A stretch of DNA of 64,000 nt from Sphingomonas sp. BK345 (GTDB lineage: Bacteria > Pseudomonadota > Alphaproteobacteria > Sphingomonadales > Sphingomonadaceae): the NCBI RefSeq assembly GCF_014193845.1, contig NZ_JACHZX010000005.1, positions 248,001 through 312,000 of the forward strand. The letters run 5' to 3'. Positions within the stretch are counted from its first letter, which is position 1; every line of letters begins with the position of its first letter. Positions 8,063 through 17,046 of this stretch are shown in pieces. A model generated the notes under the pieces. The model made no database searches, was not told the DNA's origin, and worked only from the letters and a program-made list of their open reading frames with translations. Made by a program: the position numbers and the translations under genes.

Positions 8063-9195
8063 CGCGCCGCCACCAGCAGCAGCGCCAGCGCCGCCGCCGC
8101 CATCGCCGCCCCCGCCAGCGCGACCGCGGGCAGGCCGAGCCCGGCGGCGATCACCCCGCCGCCCAGCGCCGCGCCGATCGCGTTGCCGAGGTTGAACGCG
8201 CCGATGTTCATCGCCGAGGCGAGGTTGGGGGCCTCGCCCGCCGCCGCCATCACGCGCATCTGCAGGGGTGGCACGATCGCGAAGCTGGCGATGCCCCAGA
8301 CCAGGATCGCTGCGGCGGCGAGCGGCAGCCACGGCATCACCGCCGCGAACACCACCAGCACTGCGGCGAGCAGCGCGAAGCTGCCGATCAGCGTGCGCTC
8401 GATCGATCGGTCCGCGAGCCGGCCGCCGATCATGTTGCCGATCGTCAGGCCGACGCCATAGAGCATCAACAGCGCGGTGACCGTGGCGGTGCCGGCATGC
8501 GTGCGTTCGCGCAGGATCGGGACGATATAGGTGAAGACGGTGAACATCGCGCTCGCCCCGACCACCGTCAGCGCCAGCGCGGCGAGCACCCGACCGCGCG
8601 CCAGTACGCGTAGCTCGGCGGCGAGGTCCGCTCCCTCCGGCGCGGGCAGCGGCGGCAGCGCGAGGCGCAGCGCCGCCATCGCCACCGCGCCGATCGCGGC
8701 GATGCCGGCGAAGGCGGGACGCCAGCCGATCGCCTCACCCGCCCAGGTGGCGAGCGGGACGCCGCCGATCGTCGCCACGGTCAGCCCGGTGAACATCGCC
8801 GCGACCGCGCCCGTGCGCCGCTCGGGCGGCACCAGCCCCGCCGCGACCACCGCGCCGACGCCGAAGAAGGCGCCGTGGTTGAACGCGGTCACCACCCGCG
8901 CCGCCATCAGCCAGGCATAGCCGCCGGCGAGTGCGGACAGCGCGTTGCCGAGCGTGAAGATCGCCATCAGCGCGATCAGCAAGGTGCGGCGGTCGAGTCG
9001 CGCGGTGGTCAGCGTCATCAGCGGCGCGCCGATCAGCACGCCGAGCGCATAGGCGCTGACCAGCAGGCCCGCCGAGGGGATCGAGACGTGCAGGTCTGCG
9101 GCGATCACGGGCAACATGCCCATCGGCGCGAACTCGGTGACGCCGATGCCGAAGGCGCCGATCGCCAACGCGAGGAGGCCCGGATTGAGCTTCAT
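8035..9195 (-). CDS. MFS transporter, DHA1 / arabinose-efflux (AraJ-like) type
   Basis: 386 aa with 12 predicted membrane segments. The start (LALAIGAFGIGVTEF) and the loop RLDRRTLL between TM2 and TM3 are typical of the DHA1 drug/sugar efflux group related to AraJ and PbuE. It follows the aldo/keto reductase gene with a 13-base gap on the same strand, so the two are likely cotranscribed. The substrate is not predictable; such pairs are often derepressed by a neighbouring LysR regulator, here at 10333. The 3' end overlaps the sigma factor gene in the opposite direction by 28 bases. Confidence 0.88.
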   Translation of the reverse strand: MKLNPGLLALAIGAFGIGVTEFAPMGMLPVIAADLHVSIPSAGLLVSAYALGVLIGAPLMTLTTARLDRRTLLIALMAIFTLGNALSALAGGYAWLMAARVVTAFNHGAFFGVGAVVAAGLVPPERRTGAVAAMFTGLTVATIGGVPLATWAGEAIGWRPAFAGIAAIGAVAMAALRLALPPLPAPEGADLAAELRVLARGRVLAALALTVVGASAMFTVFTYIVPILRERTHAGTATVTALLMLYGVGLTIGNMIGGRLADRSIERTLIGSFALLAAVLVVFAAVMPWLPLAAAAILVWGIASFAIVPPLQMRVMAAAGEAPNLASAMNIGAFNLGNAIGAALGGGVIAAGLGLPAVALAGAAMAAAALALLLVAARQPRVAAAA

Positions 9196-9208
9196 GACCG
9201 GCCTCCGC

Positions 9209-10243
9209 TCAGACCAGCCGCGGCGCGAGGCGGGCGAAGCCCTCCTGCTGGCGATAGGGCGTGTGGGGATAGGGCGGGAGCTCCTCGCTCGCCGCGTCGA
9301 GTGCGGCGATCTGCTCGGGGCTGAGCGCCCAGCCGACCGCGCCGAGATTGTCGCGCAGCTGCGCCTCGTCGCGCGCGCCGATGATCACCGAGGCGACCGT
9401 CGGCCGCCGAAACAGCCAGTTGAGCGCGACCTGCGGCACCGACCGCCCGGTTTCGGCGGCGACCGCCTCGAGCGCGTCGACGACGCGGTAGAGATGCTCT
9501 TCCGTGACCGGCGGCGCGAAGGCGGCGGTGTCGTGCAGGCGGCTGCCCGCGGGGATCGGGCGATCACGGCCGATCTTGCCGGTCAGCCGACCCCAGCCGA
9601 GCGGGCTCCATACCAAAGCGCCGACGCCCTGGTCGGCGGCAAGCGGCATCAGCTCCCACTCATAGGCGCGGCCGATCAGCGAGTAATAGACCTGGTGCGC
9701 GACCAGCCGCGGCCAGCCATGGCGATCCGCGACAGCCTGCGCCTTCATCAGCTGCCAGCCGGGATAGTTGGAGACGCCGGCGTAGCGGACCTTGCCCGCG
9801 GCGATCAGCCGGTCGAGCGTCGCCATCAGCTCCTCGACCGGGGTATGCGCGTCATAGGCGTGAAGCTGGAGCAGGTCGATGTGATCGGTGCCGAGCCGCC
9901 GCAGCGACGCCTCCACCGCGCGGAGCAGCCGCGCGCGCGAGGCACCCCAGTCCTGTGGGCCGTCGCCCATCGGCAGGCCGGTCTTGGTCGACACCAGCAC
10001 CGCGTCGCGCCGGCCCTTGATGGCGGCGCCGAGCACCTCCTCCGACGCGCCGTCCGAGTAGACGTCGGCGGTGTCGAACAGCGTCACGCCCGCGTCGAGG
10101 CAGATGTCGAGCAGCCGCCGCGCCTCGGCGGCGTCGCTCTGCCCCCAGGCGCCGAAGAAGGCGCCCTTGCCGCCGAAGGTCGCGGTGCCGAACGACAGCG
10201 CCGGCACGCGCAGGCCCGATGATCCGAGTTGCCGATAGTCCAT
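9209..10243 (-). CDS. Aldo/keto reductase
   Basis: 344 aa from the ATG at 10243, which begins MDYRQLGSSGLRVPALSFGT, a classic AKR N-terminus. The catalytic Asp/Tyr segment FDTADVYSDGASEE and the NADPH-binding IIGARDEAQL segment near the C-terminus are visible. It would reduce aldehydes or ketones with NADPH in the cytoplasm; the physiological substrate is unknown. A longer in-frame start at 10342 is rejected because it crosses the intergenic region and lacks homology to the family. It leads the MFS gene and is divergent from the LysR regulator. Confidence 0.92.
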   Translation of the reverse strand: MDYRQLGSSGLRVPALSFGTATFGGKGAFFGAWGQSDAAEARRLLDICLDAGVTLFDTADVYSDGASEEVLGAAIKGRRDAVLVSTKTGLPMGDGPQDWGASRARLLRAVEASLRRLGTDHIDLLQLHAYDAHTPVEELMATLDRLIAAGKVRYAGVSNYPGWQLMKAQAVADRHGWPRLVAHQVYYSLIGRAYEWELMPLAADQGVGALVWSPLGWGRLTGKIGRDRPIPAGSRLHDTAAFAPPVTEEHLYRVVDALEAVAAETGRSVPQVALNWLFRRPTVASVIIGARDEAQLRDNLGAVGWALSPEQIAALDAASEELPPYPHTPYRQQEGFARLAPRLV

Positions 10244-10261
10244 CTTCCACCTTTTGCCGTA

Positions 10262-10273
10262 CGTTCCGAAACG
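10262..10273. promoter_or_regulatory. Candidate LysR operator between the aldo/keto reductase and regulator genes
   Basis: CGTTCCGAAACG, a short dyad with CGTT/AACG arms, lies in the 89-base divergent gap and is nested in a wider GCCGT...ACGGC repeat. LysR regulators usually bind such sites between themselves and their target. The palindrome is seen; its function is inferred. Confidence 0.35.
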
Positions 10274-10332
10274 GCTATGTGGCGCAGGTATGCGCGGTGA
10301 AGAACCGGCGCGGCGGGCGAAGGATCTGTGCG

Positions 10333-11264
10333 ATGGATACAAAGCTGGCAGGCGGCAGTGATCGGGCGCGCGCGCTCGCGCTCTTTGCCACCGTGGTCGA
10401 GGCGGGAAGTTTCTCCGCCGCCGCGCGCACTTTGGCGCTGACCCCCTCGGCGGTGGCGCGTGCGGTCGACCGGATCGAGGCGCGGCTCGGCGTGCGGCTC
10501 CTGCTGCGCTCGACCCGCGCGCTGACGCTGACCGCGGAGGGGCAGGCTTATCTGCTCGCCGCGCGGCGCATCCTCGCCGACCTCGACGATGCCGAGCAAC
10601 AGATCGCCGATCAGGGCAGCCCGCGCGGGCGACTGCGCGTGTCGGCGGCGCTCTCGCACGGGCGGCTGTGCGTCGTCCCGCTGCTCGGCGACTTCGCGCG
10701 GGCCTATCCGCACATCCTCATCGACATCGCGCTGACCGACACGTTGGTCGATGTCGCGGCGGGGCAGGCGGACGTCGCGGTGCGCTTCGGCCCGCTCGCC
10801 GACAGCGCGCTCACCGCGCGCAAGCTCGGGCAGAGCGGCCGCGTCATCGTCGCCGCTCCCGACTATCTCGCGCGTCACGGCACACCGATGGTGCCGGAGG
10901 ATCTGCACGCGCACAATTGCCTCAACTTCAGCTTCCGTCGCGCCGAGCCGACCTGGCCGTTCCGCCGCGACGGTCGCGATGTCACCCTGTGCGTGGAAGG
11001 CGGGATCGTCGCCAACAACGGCGAGACGCTGGGGCAGCTCGCCGCGGCGGGCGTCGGCGTGGCGCGGGTCGGGCGGTTCAGCGTCGAGCGCGAGATCGCC
11101 GACGGGCGGCTGGTGCCGCTGCTCGAGGATTATAATCCCGGCGATATCGAGCTGATCCACGCGGTCTTCGTCGGCGGCGCGCATCTGCCCGCGCGGGTGC
11201 GCGTGTTCGTCGACTTCCTCGCCGAGCGGTTGGCGGGGTCAGGCGTCGAGATGTTGAAGAAAAA

Positions 11265-11286
<22 letters not shown>
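10333..11286 (+). CDS. LysR-family transcriptional regulator
   Basis: 317 aa from the ATG at 10333. The winged helix-turn-helix is at about residues 10-70 (FATVVEAGSFSAAARTLALTPSAVARAVDRIE), followed by a periplasmic-binding-protein-like effector domain. It is divergent from the aldo/keto reductase-MFS pair, the usual LysR arrangement, so it probably controls them. An earlier start at 10219 is rejected since it would cover the divergent promoter. Unusually, its last seven codons and stop run into the 3' end of the tRNA-Thr gene on the opposite strand (overlap 11265-11286). Confidence 0.92.
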
Positions 11287-11339
<53 letters not shown>

Positions 11340-11425
11340 ACTTCCGACCTCGTCGGGCGGAGGGCGCCTAAGAGACGAGCCGCCGGTGATTGTCAAGGTG
11401 CCTCGCTCGCTCTAGCGCTCTTTTC

Positions 11426-11575
11426 ATGAGCGACCGCGACGAACGGGCGGCCCGTCTGGCCGAGCAGCTCCGCCTCAACCTGCGGCGGCGCAAGGCGCAG
11501 GCGCGCGCCGGTCAGGATGCCGACGCCGCCCCATGCCCGCCGGTCAGCCCCCCGCCGCTCGATGACCCAGCGTGA
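11426..11575 (+). CDS. Small conserved-looking charged protein
   Basis: 49 aa from the ATG at 11426, beginning MSDRDERAARLAEQLRLNL. A strongly amphipathic, Arg/Leu-rich helix (residues 3-27) is followed by a Pro-rich tail. Similar short proteins with a RLAEQLR.NL.RRK core recur in sphingomonads next to unrelated genes; that recollection is from memory. No function can be assigned. Its 3' end overlaps the small membrane-protein frame on the other strand by 32 bases. Confidence 0.5.
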   Translation: MSDRDERAARLAEQLRLNLRRRKAQARAGQDADAAPCPPVSPPPLDDPA

Positions 11576-11681
11576 AGGCCAGCGACAGCACCTGCCACAC
11601 GCTCACCGATGCCGCGCCGAATAGCGCGCCTACCCCCGCCACGATCAGCGCGTGATGCGCGTACACCTTGCCTCGAGCCAT
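11544..11681 (-). CDS. Possible small single-span membrane protein
   Basis: 45 aa from the ATG at 11681, with a short basic N-terminus (MARGKVYAHHAL) and one hydrophobic helix (about residues 12-38). It overlaps the 3' end of the aminopeptidase P gene by 37 bases in a different frame on the same strand, which would allow translational coupling. It also overlaps the small gene on the plus strand. The codon pattern is compatible with coding, but length and overlaps leave this uncertain. Confidence 0.35.
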   Translation of the reverse strand: MARGKVYAHHALIVAGVGALFGAASVSVWQVLSLAFTLGHRAAGG

Positions 11682-13453
11682 ATCGCGTCGTCTCCCCCCA
11701 GCACCGGCGCGAGCGTCGCCGCGACGCGGTGATGATAGGCATTGATCCACGTCAGCTCGGCGTCGGTCAAGAGAGCGGGGTCGATCAGGTCGCGGTCGAT
11801 CGGCGCCAGCGTCAGCGTCTCGAAGCCGAGCATCGGGGAATCACCGCCGGGCAGCGCGCGCTCCACCACCAGCAGTAGGTTCTCGATGCGGATGCCGTAC
11901 GCGCCCGCCTTGTAATAGCCGGGCTCGTTCGAGAGGATCATGCCGGGCAGCAGCGGCTCGGCCGGGCCGCCGCCCGGGTAGCTCGGCTTGGCGATCCGCG
12001 CCGGCCCCTCGTGCACCGAGAGATAGCTGCCGACGCCGTGACCGGTGCCGTGCGCATAGTCGAGCCCGGCGTCCCACAGCGGCCGTCGCGCAAGCGAGTC
12101 GAGCTGGCCGCCGTTGGTGCCGCGCGGGAAGGTCGCGGTGGCGAGCGCGATATGCCCCTTGAGCACGCGCGTGAACCGGTCGCGCATCTCCTCGCTCGGC
12201 GGACCGATCGGGACGACGCGGGTGACGTCGGTGGTGCCGTCCTCATACTGGCCGCCCGAGTCGATCAGGTAGAGCTGTCCCGGCTCGATAGGCAGGCTCG
12301 ACTCGGGCGTGACGCGGTAGTGCGGGATCGCGCCGTGCGGCCCGGTCGCCGAGATCGCGTCGAACGACTGGTCGCGCAGCAGCCCGCTCTCGGCGCGGAA
12401 GGCGAGCAACCGCTCGGCGGCGGACAGCTCGGTGACGCCGCCGCGCGGCGCCGCGTCGGCGACCCAGCGCAGGAAGCGGGTCAGCGCCGCGCCGTCGCGC
12501 AGCGAGGCGGCGCGATGGCCCGCGATCTCGACCGGGTTCTTGGTGGCGCGCGGCAGCACGGTCGGGTCGCGCAGCGGCAGCACGGTGCCACCGGCGCGCT
12601 CGATGCGGTCCGCGATCGCCGCGACCGCGAGCGCGGGATCGATCGCGACGCGCTTGCCCGCGAGCGAGTCGAGCGAGGCGGCGAAAGCGGTGCGGTCGTG
12701 CACCCGCACCGCGTTGCCGAGATGCTCGGTGACCTCAGCCGTCATCTTCTCGGGCGCGACATAGAGATCGGCGGTGCCGTCGGCGTGCGCCACCGCATAG
12801 GCGAGCGCCACCGGGGTGCGCGCGACGTCGGCGCCGCGCAGGTTGAGCAGCCAGGCGATCGAGTCGAGCGCGGTGATCACGGTGGCGTCCGCGCCGGCGC
12901 CGGCGAGCCAGTCGGCCACGTCGGCGCGCTTGGCGGCGGCGGCGCGCCCGGCGAGCCGCTCGGGGTGGACCGCCAGCGGGGCGGGGGAGGGAGCCGGGCG
13001 GTCGGCCCAGATCGAGTCGATCGGATTGCGCTCGACCGCGACCAGCTCGGCGCCCGCCCCGGCGAGCGCGGCGCGCGCCTCCTCGACCCACCCGCGGGTG
13101 TGGAGCCACGGATCATAGCCGACGCGCCTGCCCGCGCCGGCATGCTCACCGAGCCAGGCGGCAACGTTGCTCTCGGGCACGCTCACGAACGACCAGTCCG
13201 CGTCGGAGACCTGCTCCCGCACCTGGATCGTGTAGCGGCCGTCGGTGAAGATCGCGGCCTTCTCCGCCAGCACCACCGCCGTGCCGGCCGAGCCCTCGAA
13301 GCCGGTGAGCCACGCCAGCCGCTGCGCGTAGTCGCCGACATATTCGCTCATATGCTCGTCGGTCAGCGGCACGACGAAGCCGTCGAGGCGCTCGCGCACA
13401 AGCTGGTCGCGGAGCGCGCGGAGGCGCGCGGAGGGGGTCGGCATGGACGGCAT
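11645..13453 (-). CDS. pepP: Aminopeptidase P (Xaa-Pro aminopeptidase, M24B family)
   Basis: 602 aa, the long three-domain form. Two creatinase-like N-terminal domains precede the pita-bread catalytic domain (about 320 onward). Metal ligands are visible in order: Asp in LIDSGGQYEDGTTDVTR (two Asp), His in GTGHGVGSYL, Glu in LSNEPGYY and Glu in RIENLLL. The enzyme removes N-terminal residues preceding proline in the cytoplasm using a dinuclear metal centre. An alternative ATG at 13444 (MPTPSARL) would shorten it by three residues and is equally plausible. It is divergent from the HNH gene across a 146-base gap. Confidence 0.92.
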   Translation of the reverse strand: MPSMPTPSARLRALRDQLVRERLDGFVVPLTDEHMSEYVGDYAQRLAWLTGFEGSAGTAVVLAEKAAIFTDGRYTIQVREQVSDADWSFVSVPESNVAAWLGEHAGAGRRVGYDPWLHTRGWVEEARAALAGAGAELVAVERNPIDSIWADRPAPSPAPLAVHPERLAGRAAAAKRADVADWLAGAGADATVITALDSIAWLLNLRGADVARTPVALAYAVAHADGTADLYVAPEKMTAEVTEHLGNAVRVHDRTAFAASLDSLAGKRVAIDPALAVAAIADRIERAGGTVLPLRDPTVLPRATKNPVEIAGHRAASLRDGAALTRFLRWVADAAPRGGVTELSAAERLLAFRAESGLLRDQSFDAISATGPHGAIPHYRVTPESSLPIEPGQLYLIDSGGQYEDGTTDVTRVVPIGPPSEEMRDRFTRVLKGHIALATATFPRGTNGGQLDSLARRPLWDAGLDYAHGTGHGVGSYLSVHEGPARIAKPSYPGGGPAEPLLPGMILSNEPGYYKAGAYGIRIENLLLVVERALPGGDSPMLGFETLTLAPIDRDLIDPALLTDAELTWINAYHHRVAATLAPVLGGDDAIWLEARCTRITR

Positions 13454-13599
13454 CCGGTGTGGAGAGACGAAGCCGCGTGGCGTGCCACAGCCGCGGTGTG
13501 GCGACCAGTCTTGAAGCCGCGGAGTCGGGCTGTCATCATGTCGTCACGCCGCTGCGCGACAGCGCCGGCGCGAGTAAGAGGTAAGGGAGACGTTCAAGC

Positions 13600-14169
13600 G
13601 TGTTCCATCCCGACCTGATCCGGCATCCGGACAGCTGCCCGACGTTGGTGCTGAACGCCGATTACACGCCGCTGTCTTATTATCCCCTCAGCATCTGGCC
13701 GTGGCAGACCGCGGTGAAAGCGGTGTTCCTCGATCGCGTCGACATCGTCGCGCATTATGAGCGCGAGGTGCGCAGCCCCAATCACGTGATGCGGCTGCCC
13801 TCGGTGATCGCGCTCAAGCAGTTCGTGCGGCCGTCGCAGTTTCCCGCCTTCACGCGCTTCAACCTGTTCCTGCGCGATACGTTCGCCTGCCAATATTGCG
13901 GCAGCAACGCGCGCGAGCTGACGTTCGATCACGTCGTGCCGCGCGCGCAGGGCGGACGTACGACCTGGGAGAATGTCGTCACCGCCTGCGCGCCGTGCAA
14001 CCTGAAGAAGGGCGGCCGCACCCCGCGCCAGGCGCATATGCCGCTGGCGATCGAGCCGATCCGCCCGACCAGCTGGCAGCTGCAGGAGCACGGCCGCCGC
14101 TTCCCGCCGAATTATCTGCATGAAAGCTGGCACGACTGGCTCTACTGGGACGTCGAGCTCGAGGCGTGA
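13600..14169 (+). CDS. HNH endonuclease family protein
   Basis: 189 aa from a GTG start preceded by AAGGGAG. The HNH domain lies at about residues 93-150. A zinc-ribbon CQYCG pairs with CAPCN, and the catalytic DHVVPRAQGG and WENVVTACAPCN segments complete the motif. The N-terminal ~85 residues (VLNADYTPLSYYPLS) match the widespread stand-alone HNH proteins of proteobacteria and cyanobacteria, whose role is unknown. They are not obviously restriction enzymes or homing endonucleases, and no methylase or intron is nearby. It sits between aminopeptidase P and a calcium-binding lipoprotein gene. Confidence 0.9.
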   Translation: MFHPDLIRHPDSCPTLVLNADYTPLSYYPLSIWPWQTAVKAVFLDRVDIVAHYEREVRSPNHVMRLPSVIALKQFVRPSQFPAFTRFNLFLRDTFACQYCGSNARELTFDHVVPRAQGGRTTWENVVTACAPCNLKKGGRTPRQAHMPLAIEPIRPTSWQLQEHGRRFPPNYLHESWHDWLYWDVELEA

Positions 14170-14206
14170 CGCGTCGCGGCTGACACACACGGGAGTTTCG
14201 CGGCGC

Positions 14207-14644
14207 ATGCGGTGGCAGATGATGGTGGCGGGGGCCGTGCTGCTCGCCGCCTGCTCGAAGGAGAACGCGGAGGACGCGGCGGATCCCGCGGTGCTGGCGA
14301 ATTATGTGCCGCCGTTCGTGATGTCGCGGCTCGACTATGGCGGCGTGGTCGAGCGCCGATTCCGCCGGCTCGACGTCAACCACGACGATCATCTGACCCC
14401 CAACGAGCTGCCCAAGCGGCTCGCCGATCGATTCGCAGAGATCGATCGCGACAAGGACGGCCGCATCTCCAACGACGAGTGGAGTTCGTGGATGCTGGCG
14501 CGCTTCGACCAGCAGGACGCCAACCATGACGGCACCGTCACCAGCGACGAGCGCGAGCGCGCGCGCGAGCAGAAGGAGATGGATTTGCCGACCCCGTCTG
14601 AGGAGCCGGAGAACAACATGACGTCGGGCGACCGGCCGAGCTAA
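14207..14644 (+). CDS. EF-hand calcium-binding lipoprotein
   Basis: 145 aa from the ATG at 14207, beginning MRWQMMVAGAVLLAACSKEN. LLAAC is a good lipobox, so it should be lipidated at Cys19. Three EF-hand-like loops follow: DVNHDDHLTPNE, DRDKDGRISNDE and DANHDGTVTSDE. Each keeps Asp/Asn at the metal positions and an acidic residue at position 12. It likely binds Ca2+ at the cell envelope. The longer frame from 14120 is rejected because it overlaps the HNH gene and lacks a signal sequence at its start. Calcium-binding envelope proteins often accompany exopolysaccharide systems, as here, but no direct link can be shown. Confidence 0.88.
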   Translation: MRWQMMVAGAVLLAACSKENAEDAADPAVLANYVPPFVMSRLDYGGVVERRFRRLDVNHDDHLTPNELPKRLADRFAEIDRDKDGRISNDEWSSWMLARFDQQDANHDGTVTSDERERAREQKEMDLPTPSEEPENNMTSGDRPS

Positions 14645-14678
14645 TCCGCACGCCAGGCCGAGCGACCGCGTTCTGCCG

Positions 14679-15782
14679 CTACGGCAATGGCGCCGCCCTG
14701 CGGCGTGCGAGCAGATGCTGCCGCAACAGCCGCAGCATCGGTCGCTCGACATGATCGAACGCAAGCACCGCGATCAGCACGGCGGCGACGGTGGTGACGA
14801 TGGTCAGCGCGACGATCCCGCCGGTCGTTCCCCGCAGCAGCGACAAGGGGGTGAGCAACACCATGTCGATCAGCAGGATGTGCGACAGGTAGAGGAAATA
14901 GGAGCCGTCTCCGAGATAGGCATAGCGGCCCAGCCGGCGCGGGAACCGGCCGCCGGCCTCATAGCCCACCGCGCCCGCGAGCAAGAGCACACTGGGAGCT
15001 CCCCAGGCGATCAGCGTGGGCGCGCGTTCGGGCCCGGTCAGGAGCGTCGCGGCGAAACCGACCAGCGCGAGCAGCAGCAATGCGCGCGCCGGTCGGGCGA
15101 GCCAGGCCGGACGTTCGATCGCGACATAGCCGACCCAGGCACCGGCCACGAACTCGAGAAGCAGCGGGTTGCGGATCAACGGCGCGATCGGCGCACCGGG
15201 CAACAGCACGCTGCTCGCGACACACAGCAGGAAGAATCCCGTCATCGCCAACAGCCCGGTGCGCAGCCCGAGCGTCATGAACAGGCAGAAGCAAAGATAG
15301 AAATACATCTCGAACGCGAGCGTCCACGCCGGCCCGATCACCAGTGACGCGTCATCCGGCGTGAGCAGCAGCGCGCCCGCGAGCTCTCCCGCGCTCAGAT
15401 GATAGCCGAGGCCCGGCACGATGGCGTGAAAGGCCAGGTAAGCGGCGGCCACCAGCCAATAGATCGGATAGATGCGCAGGAGCCGCTTAACCAGGAAGTC
15501 GCTCGCGGAGAACCGTCCGGCATCGCGGCAATAGGACGTGTACACCATCACGAAGCCGCTGATGCAGAAGAAGACGTGCACGCCCGACGCGCCGGCATCG
15601 AACAGATAGCTGAGCAGCCACGGATGCCCCGCCGCGTCACGCGCGAAGGTCAGGTGCGCGTGGTACAACACCACCGCCAGCGCCGCGACGAAGCGCAGCA
15701 GCTGGATCGAGACGATCGTGCGCCCGAGCTGTGGCTCGGCGGCGTGGGCGGCGTGCGCCCGCACCGCCGAGTCGAGGCTCAT
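14679..15782 (-). CDS. Acyltransferase family 3 (exopolysaccharide O-acyltransferase type)
   Basis: 367 aa from the ATG at 15782. About ten membrane helices. The Acyl_transf_3 signatures are visible: SIQLLRFVAALAVVLYH near the start, with the conserved His, and GVHVFFCISGFVMVYTS, followed by RLLRIYPIYW. Members such as ExoZ transfer acetyl or other acyl groups from the cytoplasm onto surface sugars. It lies 25 bases downstream of the UDP-glucuronate decarboxylase gene on the same strand, so it probably decorates the polysaccharide made by this locus. Acyl donor and acceptor cannot be read from sequence. Confidence 0.88.
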   Translation of the reverse strand: MSLDSAVRAHAAHAAEPQLGRTIVSIQLLRFVAALAVVLYHAHLTFARDAAGHPWLLSYLFDAGASGVHVFFCISGFVMVYTSYCRDAGRFSASDFLVKRLLRIYPIYWLVAAAYLAFHAIVPGLGYHLSAGELAGALLLTPDDASLVIGPAWTLAFEMYFYLCFCLFMTLGLRTGLLAMTGFFLLCVASSVLLPGAPIAPLIRNPLLLEFVAGAWVGYVAIERPAWLARPARALLLLALVGFAATLLTGPERAPTLIAWGAPSVLLLAGAVGYEAGGRFPRRLGRYAYLGDGSYFLYLSHILLIDMVLLTPLSLLRGTTGGIVALTIVTTVAAVLIAVLAFDHVERPMLRLLRQHLLARRRAAPLP

Positions 15783-15807
15783 TGGCCGATCCCGCAAAAC
15801 GGAAGCG

Positions 15808-16764
<957 letters not shown>

Positions 16765-16926
16765 AGACGGTGAAACTCCTTGATAGCGCCGGCCGGCGCC
16801 CGGCCGACCGCCGGGCGCGTGCTTGTGCCAATGATCTCGCGCGCCGACAAGGAAGCTTTCAGACAAAGCCGTCATCACGTCGTCGACGCTGGCCAAGCAT
16901 GGCGGCGAATGACTAAGGGATCATTG

Positions 16927-17046
16927 ATGCAGTGCCTTCCGATCCTCGACGGCTGGCGCGCGCTGAGCATCCTGCTGGTGATCGCGAGGCATCTGCTGCC
17001 GGCCGATGATCGAGCTCGGCAAGCGGGTCGAGCGCCGCTGGCTTAG
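16927..17046 (+). pseudogene. Remnant of an acyltransferase family 3 gene
   Basis: A 39-codon frame begins with LPILDGWRALSILLVIARH, the unmistakable first membrane helix of Acyl_transf_3 proteins, then loses homology and stops after HLLP. In another frame, 17006-17089 reads MIELGKRVERRWLSARAA, resembling the basic C-terminal tail of such proteins. This suggests that a once complete ~370-codon gene lost its middle by deletion, leaving head and tail in different frames. The head match is strong, the tail match is weaker inference. The remnant is squeezed between the UXS and GT2 genes and runs opposite to them. Confidence 0.6.

Noticed and set aside
12011..13618. 535-codon plus-strand frame
   Set aside because: Antisense to aminopeptidase P; no domain.
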